Made by a program: the position numbers and the translations under genes. From Granulicella rosea (GTDB taxonomy: Bacteria; Acidobacteriota; Terriglobia; Terriglobales; Acidobacteriaceae): a stretch of 64,000 nucleotides of DNA. This document shows positions 42,654-52,376 of this stretch, piece after piece. The notes under the pieces were generated by a model. It did no database searches. It saw only the letters and a program-made list of their open reading frames with translations, and was not told the origin of the DNA. Numbering within the stretch: the stretch's first letter is position 1; every line of letters begins with the position of its first letter. The stretch covers positions 124,001 to 188,000 of the forward strand of contig NZ_FZOU01000002.1 of assembly GCF_900188085.1 (NCBI RefSeq). The letters are read 5' to 3'.

Positions 42654-44144
42654 TCAGGCGTTCATGCTGACGGATTCCTGCGCCTTGAGGGCGTTGGCTT
42701 CCTTCATCGCGCGGCTGGCCTTGTTGCGCTGGGCGCGGAGCTTCATGAAAGACTTCGCCTCGACGTAAAGGCGCGGGACATCGCGGTTGACGATCGCCTT
42801 CCAGACCACGCGGAAGGCTGCCTTCGGACGGAAGTAGTACTCGTCGTAGAAGCGGTGCACCATCTCCATGACGTACTCGACCGGCAGGCCGGGGTACTCG
42901 ATGTGCGCCATCTGGTGACCGGCGTCGTCTTCCATCTTCTGGTTGGTGATGTAGCCGTTCTTGGCGGCGAAGTCGTAGAACTCCGTGCCCGGATAGGCGT
43001 GCGCGATGGAGACCTGGATGGTCTCGCAGTCGAGCGACTTGGCGAAGTCGATCGTGTTGCGGATCGACTGCTTCGTCTCGCCCGGCAGGCCGAGGATGAA
43101 GTCGGCGTGAATGATGAGGCCGAGGTCGTGGCAGTCCTTGACGAAGTCGCGTGCGCGCTCGACGGTGGCGCCCTTCTTGATATTCTTGAGGATCTGCGGA
43201 TCGCCGGACTCGAAGCCGACGATGAGCAGGCGGCAGCCGGCCTCCTTCATGGCCTTGAGGGTATCGCGGTCTGTGGTGACGCGCGAGGTGCAGGACCAGG
43301 TCAGGCCGAGCGGCTTCAGCTTGGCGCAGAGCTCGATCGTGCGCGCCTTCTGGATGTTGAAGGTGTCGTCGTCGAAGAAGAACTCCTTGACATGGGGGAA
43401 GAGCTGCTTGGCGTGCGCCATCTCGGCGGCGACGTCATCGGTGGAGCGCTTGCGCCACGCGTGGCCCGAGAGCGTCTGCGGCCAGAGGCAGAAGGTGCAC
43501 TGCGCCGGGCATCCGCGGGTCGAGTAGAGCGAGACATACGGGTGCAGCAGGAACGGCACGTTGTACTTGGTGACGTCCATGTCGCGGGCGTAGATGTCGG
43601 TGACCCAGGGCATGTCGGGCTTGTCGAGCTTCTCGACCTGCGGACGATCCGGATTGTGGATGTGCTGTCCGTCGGCGCCGCGATAGCTGATGCCGAGGAT
43701 CTCCTCGAGCGGCTTGTAGTTCGCGAACTCGACGACCGAGTAGTCGAACTCACGGCGGCAGACGAAGTCGATGGCGGAGCACTCGTTCAGCGCGCGGTCC
43801 GGGTCGGTGGTCACCGGGGGGCCGACGAAGGTGATCTTGATCGTCGGGTTCGCCTTCTTGATGGCCTGCGCGAGGGCGTGATCGCCGGCCCAGCCGACGG
43901 TCGAAGTGAAGAGCACGAGGAATTCGTAGCCCTTGGCGATTTCAATGGTCTCGTCAGCCGAGACGTGGTGCGGCGGAGCATCGAGCAACTTGGAACCTTC
44001 GAGCAAGCCAGCCGGATAGGCGAGCCAGACGGGGTACCAGTAGGATTCGATCTCACGCACAGCGGGCCAACGGGAGCTGGCGCCGCCATCGAAGTTCTCA
44101 AAGGAGGGCGGATTCAGGAGCAGGGTCTTCAGCGGCTTGTTCAT
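42654..44144 (-). CDS. hpnJ: Hopanoid-associated B12-binding radical SAM protein HpnJ
   Basis: A 496-residue protein (ATG 44144; ATG 44165 possible). The N-terminal B12-binding part begins KTLLLNPPSFENFDGGASSRW and REIESYWYPVWLAYPAGLLEGSKLLDAPP, which is the HpnJ pattern. The radical-SAM cluster follows in STRGCPAQCTFCLWP (CxxxCxxC). HpnJ takes part in making the cyclitol ether head group of composite bacteriohopanepolyols. The partners HpnI and HpnK are not in the window. The gene is about 3 kb from hpnCDE, on the opposite strand. Confidence 0.85.
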   Translation of the reverse strand: MNKPLKTLLLNPPSFENFDGGASSRWPAVREIESYWYPVWLAYPAGLLEGSKLLDAPPHHVSADETIEIAKGYEFLVLFTSTVGWAGDHALAQAIKKANPTIKITFVGPPVTTDPDRALNECSAIDFVCRREFDYSVVEFANYKPLEEILGISYRGADGQHIHNPDRPQVEKLDKPDMPWVTDIYARDMDVTKYNVPFLLHPYVSLYSTRGCPAQCTFCLWPQTLSGHAWRKRSTDDVAAEMAHAKQLFPHVKEFFFDDDTFNIQKARTIELCAKLKPLGLTWSCTSRVTTDRDTLKAMKEAGCRLLIVGFESGDPQILKNIKKGATVERARDFVKDCHDLGLIIHADFILGLPGETKQSIRNTIDFAKSLDCETIQVSIAHAYPGTEFYDFAAKNGYITNQKMEDDAGHQMAHIEYPGLPVEYVMEMVHRFYDEYYFRPKAAFRVVWKAIVNRDVPRLYVEAKSFMKLRAQRNKASRAMKEANALKAQESVSMNA

Positions 44145-44257
44145 GAGTATGCTAGATTTTACCATTTTGCAACGGGGTTGAGGGCGGATAGTGCACGAAT
44201 CTCCAGCCGTGTGGTTGATTTGGTTCCGGCCAATGCCGCCCTGCCAACCGGAGCAGC

Positions 44258-45628
44258 CTAAGGTTTAGACGGACTTGCCAGGGAATTGGAGGACGCCGCC
44301 GCCGATCCGGCGGAGATTTTCAGCCAACCTTCCAGCTCGCCCGTCTGGCGCAGCAGGTTGATGCCGGTCTGGCGCAGTTGTCCCTCGGCGTCGAGCATCT
44401 CGACATAGCGTTGACGCTCCTGGATGCGGGCGTTCTGCTCGTCCTTGGGAGTCAGCGCCGCGGCGCCGCCCACGGCTGGAGCCTGCAACTGGACCAGGAT
44501 CGCCTCGAGCTGTTCCTCGGCAAGCTCCTTGTCGAGCGAAGCGAGGTCGGACTTCGCGGAGAGTTCGGCCATGCTGTGGCGTAGCTTCAACTGGCCCTCC
44601 TGCGCCTGGTCGCGGTGGTAGATGGCGTCGTTCTGCGCGTGTACCGCCTCGGCCATGGACTCGCGCGCCTTCGCCTCGTGGCTTTTGTCGAAGAGCGGGA
44701 TAGTGACGTTGACGGAGAAGCCGACGGCGTTCGATTCGAGCCCGCTCACCGAGGGGTAGTACTTGACGTACTGGTTGTTGAAGGTGCTGAACCGGCTGTA
44801 CTCGGCGCCGAAGGCGAACTGCGGCCGGAAGCGATAGCGGTCGTCGCCGAAGGCCCGCTCGTATTTGGATTTGGCGGTGGCGAAGGCTGCTTTGACGCCG
44901 GGTGTCTCGGCGGGCACGAAGGACCCGCTGGGATGGGGCACCTCGGGGATGCTGTCGGATACGGTGGTCAGCGGATTGCCCGGCAGGCCGATCAACCGCG
45001 CGAGGTGGTCGGCGGAGTTGGCGATCTCGTCGTCGAGCTGCAAAAGCTGCAGGCGAAGCTGGACGCCGGTGCGGCGGCTCCTGGTCAGCTCCATCTTCGT
45101 GTCGCGGCCGGCGTCGAGGCGATCCTGCACGATGCTCTGCAGATGCTCGGCATAGCCCAACTCTTCGGCGAGCGCCGCGCGCTGGCGCTGGGCGCGGTCG
45201 AGCGAGATATACGTGGTAGCCGCGTCTTCGGCGACCTGCGAGCGCACGTCCTTCAGGGCAAAGTTCGCGGCGACCAGCCCCGAGCGCGCCGAGCGGACGT
45301 AATCTTTCTGGGAGTAGCTGAAGACCAGCGACTGCGCCGTGAAGCTATAGATCGTCGGCGGGCCGAGCGGAAATCCGTAGGCATAACCCAGGCCGCTGGT
45401 CGCACCCACGACGGTGGGGATATAGACGTCGATCGCCTCGTCAATGGCTGCGCGCGCGTGCATGACGTCGGACTCGGCCATGCGGACCTGCGGGCTGTTC
45501 TTCAACGCCATATCGACGGCGGCGGTAAAGGAGATCTGCGCCTGGGCCGATGCGCCGGCCAGCGTCAGCAGCGCGAGGCCGGCCATGCGTCCTGCGAGCC
45601 GCGCCGAAGATCGAGTTGCTGCGTTCAT
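44258..45628 (-). CDS. TolC-family outer membrane efflux protein
   Basis: A 456-residue protein with a signal peptide ending GASAQAQ. It has two outer-membrane-efflux repeats dominated by long amphipathic helices, from ISFTAAVDMALKNSPQVRMAESDVMHARAAIDEA to ALTPKDEQNARIQERQRYVEMLDAEGQLRQTGINLLRQTGELEGWL. Its start overlaps the upstream TPR gene by four bases (45625-45628). It is the last gene of an adaptor-TPR-TolC operon and would form the outer-membrane channel. Confidence 0.9.
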   Translation of the reverse strand: MNAATRSSARLAGRMAGLALLTLAGASAQAQISFTAAVDMALKNSPQVRMAESDVMHARAAIDEAIDVYIPTVVGATSGLGYAYGFPLGPPTIYSFTAQSLVFSYSQKDYVRSARSGLVAANFALKDVRSQVAEDAATTYISLDRAQRQRAALAEELGYAEHLQSIVQDRLDAGRDTKMELTRSRRTGVQLRLQLLQLDDEIANSADHLARLIGLPGNPLTTVSDSIPEVPHPSGSFVPAETPGVKAAFATAKSKYERAFGDDRYRFRPQFAFGAEYSRFSTFNNQYVKYYPSVSGLESNAVGFSVNVTIPLFDKSHEAKARESMAEAVHAQNDAIYHRDQAQEGQLKLRHSMAELSAKSDLASLDKELAEEQLEAILVQLQAPAVGGAAALTPKDEQNARIQERQRYVEMLDAEGQLRQTGINLLRQTGELEGWLKISAGSAAASSNSLASPSKP

Positions 45629-46635
45629 CGTGTTCCTTTGGACGTCGAAGCCGAGGGCTGCGGTTCAGCCGGCAGCGATTGCAGTCCCTTGCGCGCCGGC
45701 CCGTAGCCGGATGCCAGTGCGAGTGCGGCCTGATACTCCCGCCGCGCGCCTTCGGGGTCTTTGGACTTCAGCAGATCGCCGAGCTGGGTATGAACCTTGA
45801 ATGCAGGGGTCTCGTCGGTCTGGGCGTCGGAGCGAAGGTAGTCGCGGAGGGCTTTCTGTGCGATCTGCGGTGCGAGGCCGGATTTGGTGAGGATGCTGGC
45901 TGCATCCACCTCGGCCGGTCCGTGCGTGCGATCGGCGGCGAGCGCCTTGTTGATCGTCGGCAGTATCTGATCGGTACGCTTGGTCTGCTGATAGAAGATA
46001 GCTAGGTCGATGTAGGTCTCGGCCGTCTTGCCTGAGTCGATCGCCGCCTTGAACTCGTTCTCGGCCGTGGTCATGTCGCCGTTCTTCTGCGCCAGTTGCG
46101 CCAGCAGCCGGTGCGACCGGGCGGGCGAATATTGCTGGAGCGATGCGGCGAGGCTGCGCGCTTTATCGGCGCCGCCGCCGACCATGCCCGGCGCATGAAT
46201 GTAGAACTCGCCCAGATCGCTGGCGGCGTGGACGTTCGAAGGAGAGAGCTGTACGGCGCGTTCGAAGGCGGTGCGCACCTGCTTGGCGAGACCCATCTGC
46301 GAGAACAGGCTGGAGTGGGTGGTCTTCAGACCCAGCGCACGCCCAAGCCACATCTGCGCGTCGCTGCTGGAGGGCTCGCCTGCGACGGCCTTGCGGCACT
46401 CGTCCACAGCGGCATCGGCTTGATCCTGCGCGTAGGCCGCGCGGCAGAGCAGCAGGTGCGCGGTCGCGTTCGATGGGTTCGAGGCAAGCTCGGACTTCAG
46501 CATCGCCGTCGCTTCGTCGACGCGGCCGTGAAGCAGCGCGGCGTTGGCCGCAGCCGTATCCGCGTGAAGCGGAAGGGCGCCGAGCACAACGAAGGAGAGC
46601 CCGGCAAATGCGTTTGCAGGTAGGCGTGGTCTCAT
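45625..46635 (-). CDS. Secreted TPR-repeat protein
   Basis: A 336-residue protein with a signal peptide (AGLSFVVLGALPLHADTAAA) and several tetratricopeptide repeats (for example AAYAQDQADAAVDECRKAVAGEPSSSDAQMWLGRALGL and GDMTTAENEFKAAIDSGKTAETYIDLAIFY). TPRs mediate protein contacts. It overlaps both neighbours by four bases (adaptor upstream, TolC-like downstream). Its location suggests a periplasmic assembly or stabilising role in the efflux complex, by inference. Confidence 0.85.
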   Translation of the reverse strand: MRPRLPANAFAGLSFVVLGALPLHADTAAANAALLHGRVDEATAMLKSELASNPSNATAHLLLCRAAYAQDQADAAVDECRKAVAGEPSSSDAQMWLGRALGLKTTHSSLFSQMGLAKQVRTAFERAVQLSPSNVHAASDLGEFYIHAPGMVGGGADKARSLAASLQQYSPARSHRLLAQLAQKNGDMTTAENEFKAAIDSGKTAETYIDLAIFYQQTKRTDQILPTINKALAADRTHGPAEVDAASILTKSGLAPQIAQKALRDYLRSDAQTDETPAFKVHTQLGDLLKSKDPEGARREYQAALALASGYGPARKGLQSLPAEPQPSASTSKGTR

Positions 46636-47876
46636 TCGATCGGCTTGACTTCGAGTCCGTTCTTCAGTTCCTGGTTGGTGGTCGCGCTGACCACGATCTG
46701 ATCGTTCTCCTTCAAGCCGGAGGTAATCTCGACGCGGGTCAGGTTGACGACGCCGACCTGCACGGTTGTCCGCGACAGCTTACCCTGCCTGACGGTGTAG
46801 ACGAAGTTGCTGGCGCCGTCGGTGTGGAGCGCCTCGCGGGGGATGCTGAGCACGTTGAAGCGCTGCGAGGTGGTGACGGTCACGGTGACGTTGGTGTTGG
46901 GTAGCAGGTCGCCCTTCGCGTCGTCCACCGTGATGAGGCATTCGCCGACGTTGCGCGTGCCGTAGGTGATGACGGTCGTGGGGGCGCGCTCGATGTGACC
47001 GTGCCAGCGCTGGTTGGGCTTTGCGTCCCAGACGATGCTGACGGCCTGGCCGCGCAGGAGCTTGCCGATCTCCGGCTCGTCGAAGTAGGCGCGGATCTGA
47101 ATGCGGTTCAGGTCGGCGATGTCGAGGAGGTCGTCGCCCGCCGGGACGAAGTCGTATTGCGAGACGGGAATCGAGTAGACGGTGCCGGGAATCGGCGAGA
47201 CGATGTTCGCATTCGCATGCGCCGAGTGAGCCGCCGCAAGTCCGGCCTGCGCCTCGGCGACCTGTGCGTCGGCGCGGGCGATGTCGTCCTTGCTGTAGCG
47301 CCCGGCGGTGTGCGACTGGGCGGCGGCAAGGGTGCGGTTTGCGGAGTCCAGTTGCGACTGCGCGCTGGCGACCTCGCCGGCCGAAGCGGCGCCCTTGGCC
47401 TGCAGCGCCTGCACCTGCGCGAGGCTGCGCGCCGCGGTGGCCTGTTCTGCCTGTGCGTTCTGCAGATCGGCCGCGGCGCGGTTGCGCTCTTCCTGCGTGC
47501 CGCCGAGCGTGAGGTCGTTGCGGCTCACCTGGGCGCTCTTCAGCGACGACTCGGCGGCGGCGACCTTGGCGTTCACATCGGCGTCGTCCATGCGCAGCAG
47601 CGGTGTGCCGGGCTTGACCACCTGGCCGACATCAACGTAGATCTCTTTGATGACGCCGGGATAGGGTGCATGCGCCTGGAACTCTTCCACGGGCTCGACC
47701 TTGCCGTTGGTCGAGACGGTGCTCAACAGGTTCTGGTTGGTCGCGGTCGAGGTGCGAACGCCGACCTGCTCGTGCGTCAGGGCGCGCACGCCGAAGACGA
47801 TGATAACGACGATGACGGCTCCCGCGATCCAGAGGAGGGCGGGTCCTACGCGTCTTGGCTGCTCGACATTGGGCAT
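46632..47876 (-). CDS. Periplasmic efflux adaptor (HlyD/MFP family)
   Basis: A 414-residue protein; ATG 47876 is followed by an N-terminal anchor (ALLWIAGAVIVVIIVFGVRAL). Lipoyl-like halves (YPGVIKEIYVDVGQVVKPGTPLLRMDDADV and SPIPGTVYSIPVSQYDFVPAGDDLLDIADL) flank an Ala/Gln-rich coiled coil. A beta-barrel (QIRAYFDEPEIGKLLRGQAVSIVWDAKPNQRWHGHIERAP) and the membrane-proximal domain follow. It is the first gene of a run that also encodes TPR and TolC-like proteins. No inner-membrane transporter gene adjoins it. Confidence 0.9.
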   Translation of the reverse strand: MPNVEQPRRVGPALLWIAGAVIVVIIVFGVRALTHEQVGVRTSTATNQNLLSTVSTNGKVEPVEEFQAHAPYPGVIKEIYVDVGQVVKPGTPLLRMDDADVNAKVAAAESSLKSAQVSRNDLTLGGTQEERNRAAADLQNAQAEQATAARSLAQVQALQAKGAASAGEVASAQSQLDSANRTLAAAQSHTAGRYSKDDIARADAQVAEAQAGLAAAHSAHANANIVSPIPGTVYSIPVSQYDFVPAGDDLLDIADLNRIQIRAYFDEPEIGKLLRGQAVSIVWDAKPNQRWHGHIERAPTTVITYGTRNVGECLITVDDAKGDLLPNTNVTVTVTTSQRFNVLSIPREALHTDGASNFVYTVRQGKLSRTTVQVGVVNLTRVEITSGLKENDQIVVSATTNQELKNGLEVKPIE

Positions 47877-48100
47877 AAGTAAGTCTTGAAGAGACAGTAT
47901 ATAAGACGCTGGCCCCGTAAAAACGGTCCATCTCTTTTCGACCTGTACCCGGGGAGTGTCCTGCGAGGCGCCTTGCCGTATCCGGCCGGGTTGCACCAAC
48001 GGTGGTTCAACCCGAAACGAGGGGTTAGGCCAATGAAATCAGCGTGCCGACGCCTGCCGGGTGGGCGTTTCGGAGCTGCCCGAATTGGTGCGGGATATCC

Positions 48101-49636
48101 TCAGCCGTTGGCGGAGCTGTAGTGAAAACGGCGTACGCTGTCCACCAGTTCGTCCGACATGGTCTGCAGCGAGTGGCTGAGCTGGCCGACCTCGCCCAGG
48201 CTGGTCGAATTCGCCGCCACCGATTCGCCGATCTTGCGCATGCGGTCGACGACGTCGCCGGTCAGCTCGCGATGCCGGTCGGCGAGCTTGATGACCTGCT
48301 CGGCGCGTTCGGCGACCTGCGGAAGCTGCGCGACGGCGCTCTGCAGGCTTTTGCCGGCGCGGCTGAGCTGTTCGCCGCCGCTGATGGCCTGACCCCGGCA
48401 GTTGTCGGCGATGCGCCGGACGCGGTCGGTCTTGGTGCGCACCTGCCCGACCACGGCCTGCGCCTGAACGAGCGAGCCCTGGGTGCGCTGCGAAAGTTCG
48501 CGGACCTCCTGCGCGACGACGGCGAAGCCGCGGCCGAGGTCGCCTGCGCGGGCGGCCTCGATGGCGGCGTTCAGGGCGAGGAGGCTGGTCTGGTCGGCGA
48601 TCTCGGAGACGATGCGGATGATCTCCTCGATGCGGCTGCTCTCCTGGTGGAGATCGTCGATCTGCGCGGAGAGACCGGTGACGGCGGCGACGACCTCTTC
48701 CATGACGGTCTGACTGAGACCCATATTCTCGCGCCCGTCGACGATCAGGTTTCCGGCCTTCTTGACGACGCTGACGACCTCCTCGAAGTCGTGGGTCATG
48801 GAGAGCGTGGAGCTGGCCATCTGCTGCACGGCCTGCAGCACGCCGTCGGCGTCCCGCTGCTGGGTGTGGCCTGCCTGGAGCATGCGTCCGGCGGCCTGGG
48901 TCATGGTTCCGGAGATGCCTCCGATGCCGAATGCGACCGAGCCGGCGTGGCTGACGGCGTCGTTGATCGTCCCCAGAAATTTGAGCATGCTGTGGCCGGA
49001 GGAGGTGCGGGCGTCGAGCCCAGGGCTGGTCAGGTCGATGACGCCGTCGTTCGAGTCGGACAGGCGTTGTCCGAGCTGGGCGATCGCCGCGGCTTCGAGC
49101 GCCTCGGTCCGGATCATCTCGCTAAGATAGACAAGGCCCGCGACCTCGAAGACCACGAAGCCGACATGCAGCCAGACGAGGTCGCAGTTGTGTCCGGGGG
49201 GAAAGACGTAGAAGCCGGTACCCGCCATCTGCAGGCGGCAGCCGATGAGATGATGCAGCGCCACGGTGACGGCGCCGGCCACGACCGGACGCCAGTCGCG
49301 GTAATAAAGGAGAAAGGCCAGGAAGGCGAAGATGCCGAAGTGCGCCTCGATGAGTCCATGCCATTGATGGATGAGCACGCCGGCGTAGGCCATCAGGACG
49401 ATACTGCCGGCGAGCCGCGTGACGATCGAACCGGGCCGGAGCATCAACAGCGCCGTCATGGCGAGCGAGAGCGAGAGCGCGATCGTGAAGCTGACCATCC
49501 ATGTGCCGTAGAGCGCGGCAACGCAGAGCGAGACGAGCCAGAGGATCCAGGAGAGCGCGCACATCAGCCGGTCGCCGTTGATCCGGATCGACGCGAGGAC
49601 TGCCTCCTCTTCACGGCTGGAATGTAGTGCTGACAT
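48101..49636 (-). CDS. Methyl-accepting chemotaxis protein
   Basis: A 511-residue chemoreceptor. About five to six hydrophobic helices fill the first 190 residues (for example [34 protein letters not shown] and [18 protein letters not shown]), and no large periplasmic sensor domain is present. The C-terminal signalling hairpin includes [46 protein letters not shown] domain is not evident. The sensor may be the multi-pass membrane domain itself. Other che genes are not in the window. Confidence 0.92.
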   Translation of the reverse strand: MSALHSSREEEAVLASIRINGDRLMCALSWILWLVSLCVAALYGTWMVSFTIALSLSLAMTALLMLRPGSIVTRLAGSIVLMAYAGVLIHQWHGLIEAHFGIFAFLAFLLYYRDWRPVVAGAVTVALHHLIGCRLQMAGTGFYVFPPGHNCDLVWLHVGFVVFEVAGLVYLSEMIRTEALEAAAIAQLGQRLSDSNDGVIDLTSPGLDARTSSGHSMLKFLGTINDAVSHAGSVAFGIGGISGTMTQAAGRMLQAGHTQQRDADGVLQAVQQMASSTLSMTHDFEEVVSVVKKAGNLIVDGRENMGLSQTVMEEVVAAVTGLSAQIDDLHQESSRIEEIIRIVSEIADQTSLLALNAAIEAARAGDLGRGFAVVAQEVRELSQRTQGSLVQAQAVVGQVRTKTDRVRRIADNCRGQAISGGEQLSRAGKSLQSAVAQLPQVAERAEQVIKLADRHRELTGDVVDRMRKIGESVAANSTSLGEVGQLSHSLQTMSDELVDSVRRFHYSSANG

Positions 49637-49700
49637 CGGTCTCCTGGGCGGGGATGCGTTCCTCGCTCTGTTCGTCTATCGGCGGTAGACCGGGAAAGGC

Positions 49701-51518
49701 TTACGCCGGATCGATATCGATCAGCTCCAACTCCAAACCTCCGTACTGCGGGTGGAGGTTGCGGCGCAGGCGGAAGAGCGTATCGATGTTGGACCCAGTC
49801 GTGAGCGCGGCTGTTCGTTCGGACCATGCAGCGGCGCCGGTGCGGCTCCAGCCCATGGCGTTGATGGGCTTCGCGCCCTGCGCGTCGGTGAGCTGCAGGC
49901 AGATGTGGCGGTCCTTGATGATGCGCGGCGGCGCGGAGAGGCGCAGGCCGCGCGCGACGAAGACTGGCTCCGGATTGTCCATGCCGAAGGGCGCGCAGCG
50001 GTCGAGCCAGTCGAAGAGTTCGGGCGTGATCTCGGGCAGGCTGATGGCGAGGTCGCAGGCAACCTCCGGCGTGAGGATCTCGCCGGTGAGCAGCTTCGCG
50101 CCGTATGCCTCGAGCCGTTCGCGCAGAGCCGCGAGCCGGAGCTTCGGCAGCGAGAAGCCGACGGCATGGGCATGTCCGCCAAAGCGGGTGAAGATATCGT
50201 CTTCGCCCTCGTCGTGGATGGCTGTGAGGGCGTCGAGCAGATGGAAGCCGGGGATGGACCGGCCGGAGCCGTGCGACTGCCCATCCTCTTCCGTCAGGAT
50301 CAGTGCTGGTCGACCGGTGCGTTCGACCACGCGCGAGGCGAGGATTCCAAGGACGCCGCGGTGCCACTCCGGGTGGTCGAGCACGATGGGATGCGGCGGA
50401 TAGGAGCCGTCGGCGTCGCGCATGCCCAGAAGCTGAAGTTCGATGGCCTCGAGCGCGGCGGCCTCGGTCGCGCGGCGGTCCTGGTTCAGGTCGTCGAGCT
50501 TCTGGGCGAGCGATTTTGCCAGTTCGACATCGCGCGTCAGGAAGAGTTCGACGACGTCGCTGGCGATGTCCATGCGGCCTGCGGCGTTGATGCGCGGGGC
50601 GAGGCGGAAGCCGACCTCGGTCGCCGTGGGCGCTCGGTCGAGCGGCAGCTTGGCGACCTCCATCAGCGCGCGCAGCCCGCTCTGGACGGGATTCTTCAAC
50701 TCCCGCAGGCCGAGCCAGACGATGGCGCGATTCTCGCCCGTGAGCGAGACGGAGTCCGCGACCGTGGCGATGGCGACCAGCTTGAGGAAGGAGGGAAGCA
50801 GCAGACGGTTCAGGCGGTCGGTCTGTTGTTCGGGCTGGGCCGACCTGGCTGCCGCGGAGGCCAGCAGCGCGTGCGCGAGCTTGAACGCGACCGCGGCGCC
50901 GCAGAGCTGCTTGTAAGGATACGGGCAGCCCTCCTGCGCGGGGTTGATGACCGCCACTGCCTCCGGAACGCCAGCCATGCCGTCGGGCAGGTGATGGTCG
51001 GTGACGATCAGGTCGAGGCCGAGCGCCTTCGCCTCCTCGGCGGCCGCGAATGCGCGAATGCCGGTGTCGACCGAGATGACGAGGCGTACGCCCGACTCCG
51101 CCGCCAGCCCGAGACGGCTGTTCTGGATGCCGTAGCCCTCGCGCAGCCGGTGGGGGACGTGATAGGTCACCTGCGCCGGAAGCTCGGGCGCGGCGATGCG
51201 CTCGATGGCGGTCTTCAGCAGGACGGTTGCGGTCGTGCCGTCGACGTCGTAGTCGCCGTAGATCAGGATGGGTTCGCCGTCGCGTACGGCGCGTTCGATG
51301 CGCTCGACCGCCGACGCCATGCCGAGCATGAGCAGGGGATCGTGGAGGTCGGCGAGTGCCGGAGAGAAGAAGGTGGAAGCCTTGGCGGGTGTGTCTACGC
51401 CGCGCGAGACGAGCAGACGGGCGATGGACTCCGGGCAGCCGACGGCCTGAGCCAGCTCACGGACGGCGGAATCGGGTGCTTCACAGACGACCCAGCGCTT
51501 CGTCGCTTCTTTGGTCAT
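49701..51518 (-). CDS. recJ: Single-stranded-DNA-specific exonuclease RecJ
   Basis: A 605-residue DHH-superfamily nuclease. The phosphoesterase motifs are LIYGDYDVDGTTATVLL, RLVISVDTGI, IVTDHHLPDG (DHH), INPAQEGCPYPYKQLCGAAVAFKL and the DHHA1 motif TRFGGHAHAVGFSL. An OB-fold follows (RLSAPPRIIKDRHICLQLTDAQG). ATG 51518 gives a family-length protein; the frame stays open upstream without similarity. RecJ degrades ssDNA 5' to 3' in recombination and mismatch repair. The gene for a small acidic protein lies 11 bases upstream. Confidence 0.95.
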   Translation of the reverse strand: MTKEATKRWVVCEAPDSAVRELAQAVGCPESIARLLVSRGVDTPAKASTFFSPALADLHDPLLMLGMASAVERIERAVRDGEPILIYGDYDVDGTTATVLLKTAIERIAAPELPAQVTYHVPHRLREGYGIQNSRLGLAAESGVRLVISVDTGIRAFAAAEEAKALGLDLIVTDHHLPDGMAGVPEAVAVINPAQEGCPYPYKQLCGAAVAFKLAHALLASAAARSAQPEQQTDRLNRLLLPSFLKLVAIATVADSVSLTGENRAIVWLGLRELKNPVQSGLRALMEVAKLPLDRAPTATEVGFRLAPRINAAGRMDIASDVVELFLTRDVELAKSLAQKLDDLNQDRRATEAAALEAIELQLLGMRDADGSYPPHPIVLDHPEWHRGVLGILASRVVERTGRPALILTEEDGQSHGSGRSIPGFHLLDALTAIHDEGEDDIFTRFGGHAHAVGFSLPKLRLAALRERLEAYGAKLLTGEILTPEVACDLAISLPEITPELFDWLDRCAPFGMDNPEPVFVARGLRLSAPPRIIKDRHICLQLTDAQGAKPINAMGWSRTGAAAWSERTAALTTGSNIDTLFRLRRNLHPQYGGLELELIDIDPA

Positions 51519-51529
51519 CGCGGCGAAGG

Positions 51530-51991
51530 CTAATCCTGGTCGTGGTCGTCGAGGACGACTCCGCCGAAGTCGGTGGCGGTCTCCATCAGGTCCTGGAAGC
51601 GGTCGTACCAGTCGGTGGCGATCTCGAAGAGGAACATGACGCCCTGGTGGGCGAATCCGAGCTGCAGGTAGCCGAGCTTGCCGACGTGGCGCAGCAGCGA
51701 TTCGGCGTCGTCGATGTCGAGGATGCCGTCGTCCGAGAAGCCGTGCTCGCGCAGTTGCTGGATGAGGATGGCGACGTCGGATTTCTCGAGCACGACCTCG
51801 CTCATGGTGACGAAGGGCGCGCCGGCGGCCTTGGCATGTTCGACGAAGTCCTTCCAGCCGTCGGGGTTTTCTTCCTCGAAGAGAACGGTGGGGACCTCTT
51901 CGGTGACGTAGCCGGGAAGCCGGCGCATGCCATGTCCGGCGATGAACGCCACCATGTCGTCTTTGAGCGAAATGAGATTGTCTGCCTGCAT
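51530..51991 (-). CDS. Conserved small acidic protein of unknown function
   Basis: A 153-residue soluble, Asp/Glu-rich protein (from ADNLISLKDDMVAFIAGHG to GGVVLDDHDQD). No named family was recognised. It is predicted to be mixed alpha/beta, with conserved-looking aromatic patches (LGFAHQGVMFLFEIATDWYDRF). The start ATG 51991 lies closely behind AAAGG. It is upstream of recJ in the same direction and may be co-transcribed. No homology to nucleases is apparent, so a role with RecJ is only positional. Confidence 0.65.
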   Translation of the reverse strand: MQADNLISLKDDMVAFIAGHGMRRLPGYVTEEVPTVLFEEENPDGWKDFVEHAKAAGAPFVTMSEVVLEKSDVAILIQQLREHGFSDDGILDIDDAESLLRHVGKLGYLQLGFAHQGVMFLFEIATDWYDRFQDLMETATDFGGVVLDDHDQD

Positions 51992-52097
51992 CAACCTTTA
52001 TTGTCTCACCGTTAGGGTGGTTGCGATGGTGGAAATACAGACGTTTGCGGCGCCCCGTACCGGGTGCATGGCGGTGGTATACTTCGATTCCAAGACC

Positions 52098-52376
52098 ATG
52101 ATTTTCTCCAAGGATTACGTCGGGTATCTGGCGCGCCAGACGGTGAAACACCTCGTCGCCGAAAAGATGATTCATACGGATAAGGTTGGGCCGGTGAGTG
52201 AGAAGGTTGCGACCGCGATGGTCGATGAGCTTTCGCTCGAAGACCGGATCAACGATGAGGTCCGCGCCATTCTGGAGGCGATCCAGGAGGACATGCGCAA
52301 GGGCGGCGTCAGCTATCCGGAGATGTTCAAGAAGGTAAAGATCAAGCTGGTGAACCAGTACAAGGCGGTGCTATGA
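52098..52376 (+). CDS. DUF507 family protein, first copy
   Basis: A 92-residue helical protein of the DUF507 type. MIFSKDYVGYLARQTVKHLVAEKMIH aligns with the family start, and a charged second helix pair follows (LEDRINDEVRAILEAIQEDMRKGG). It overlaps the next DUF507 gene by ATGA (52373-52376). Function unknown. It is a diverged paralogue of the following gene. A TATACT box at 52078-52083 might serve as a -10 element with a very short leader, but no matching -35 is evident. Confidence 0.75.
   Translation: MIFSKDYVGYLARQTVKHLVAEKMIHTDKVGPVSEKVATAMVDELSLEDRINDEVRAILEAIQEDMRKGGVSYPEMFKKVKIKLVNQYKAVL

Noticed and set aside
42510-44261. 583-codon plus-strand frame antisense to hpnJ
   Set aside because: Minus strand is clearly HpnJ; the antisense frame has no motif.
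49752-51533. 593-codon plus-strand frame antisense to recJ
   Set aside because: RecJ motifs on the minus strand are decisive; the shadow is compositional.
51519-52175. N-terminal extension of RecJ
   Set aside because: The open frame upstream of 51518 overlaps the small acidic protein gene and is Arg/His-rich without similarity to RecJ.
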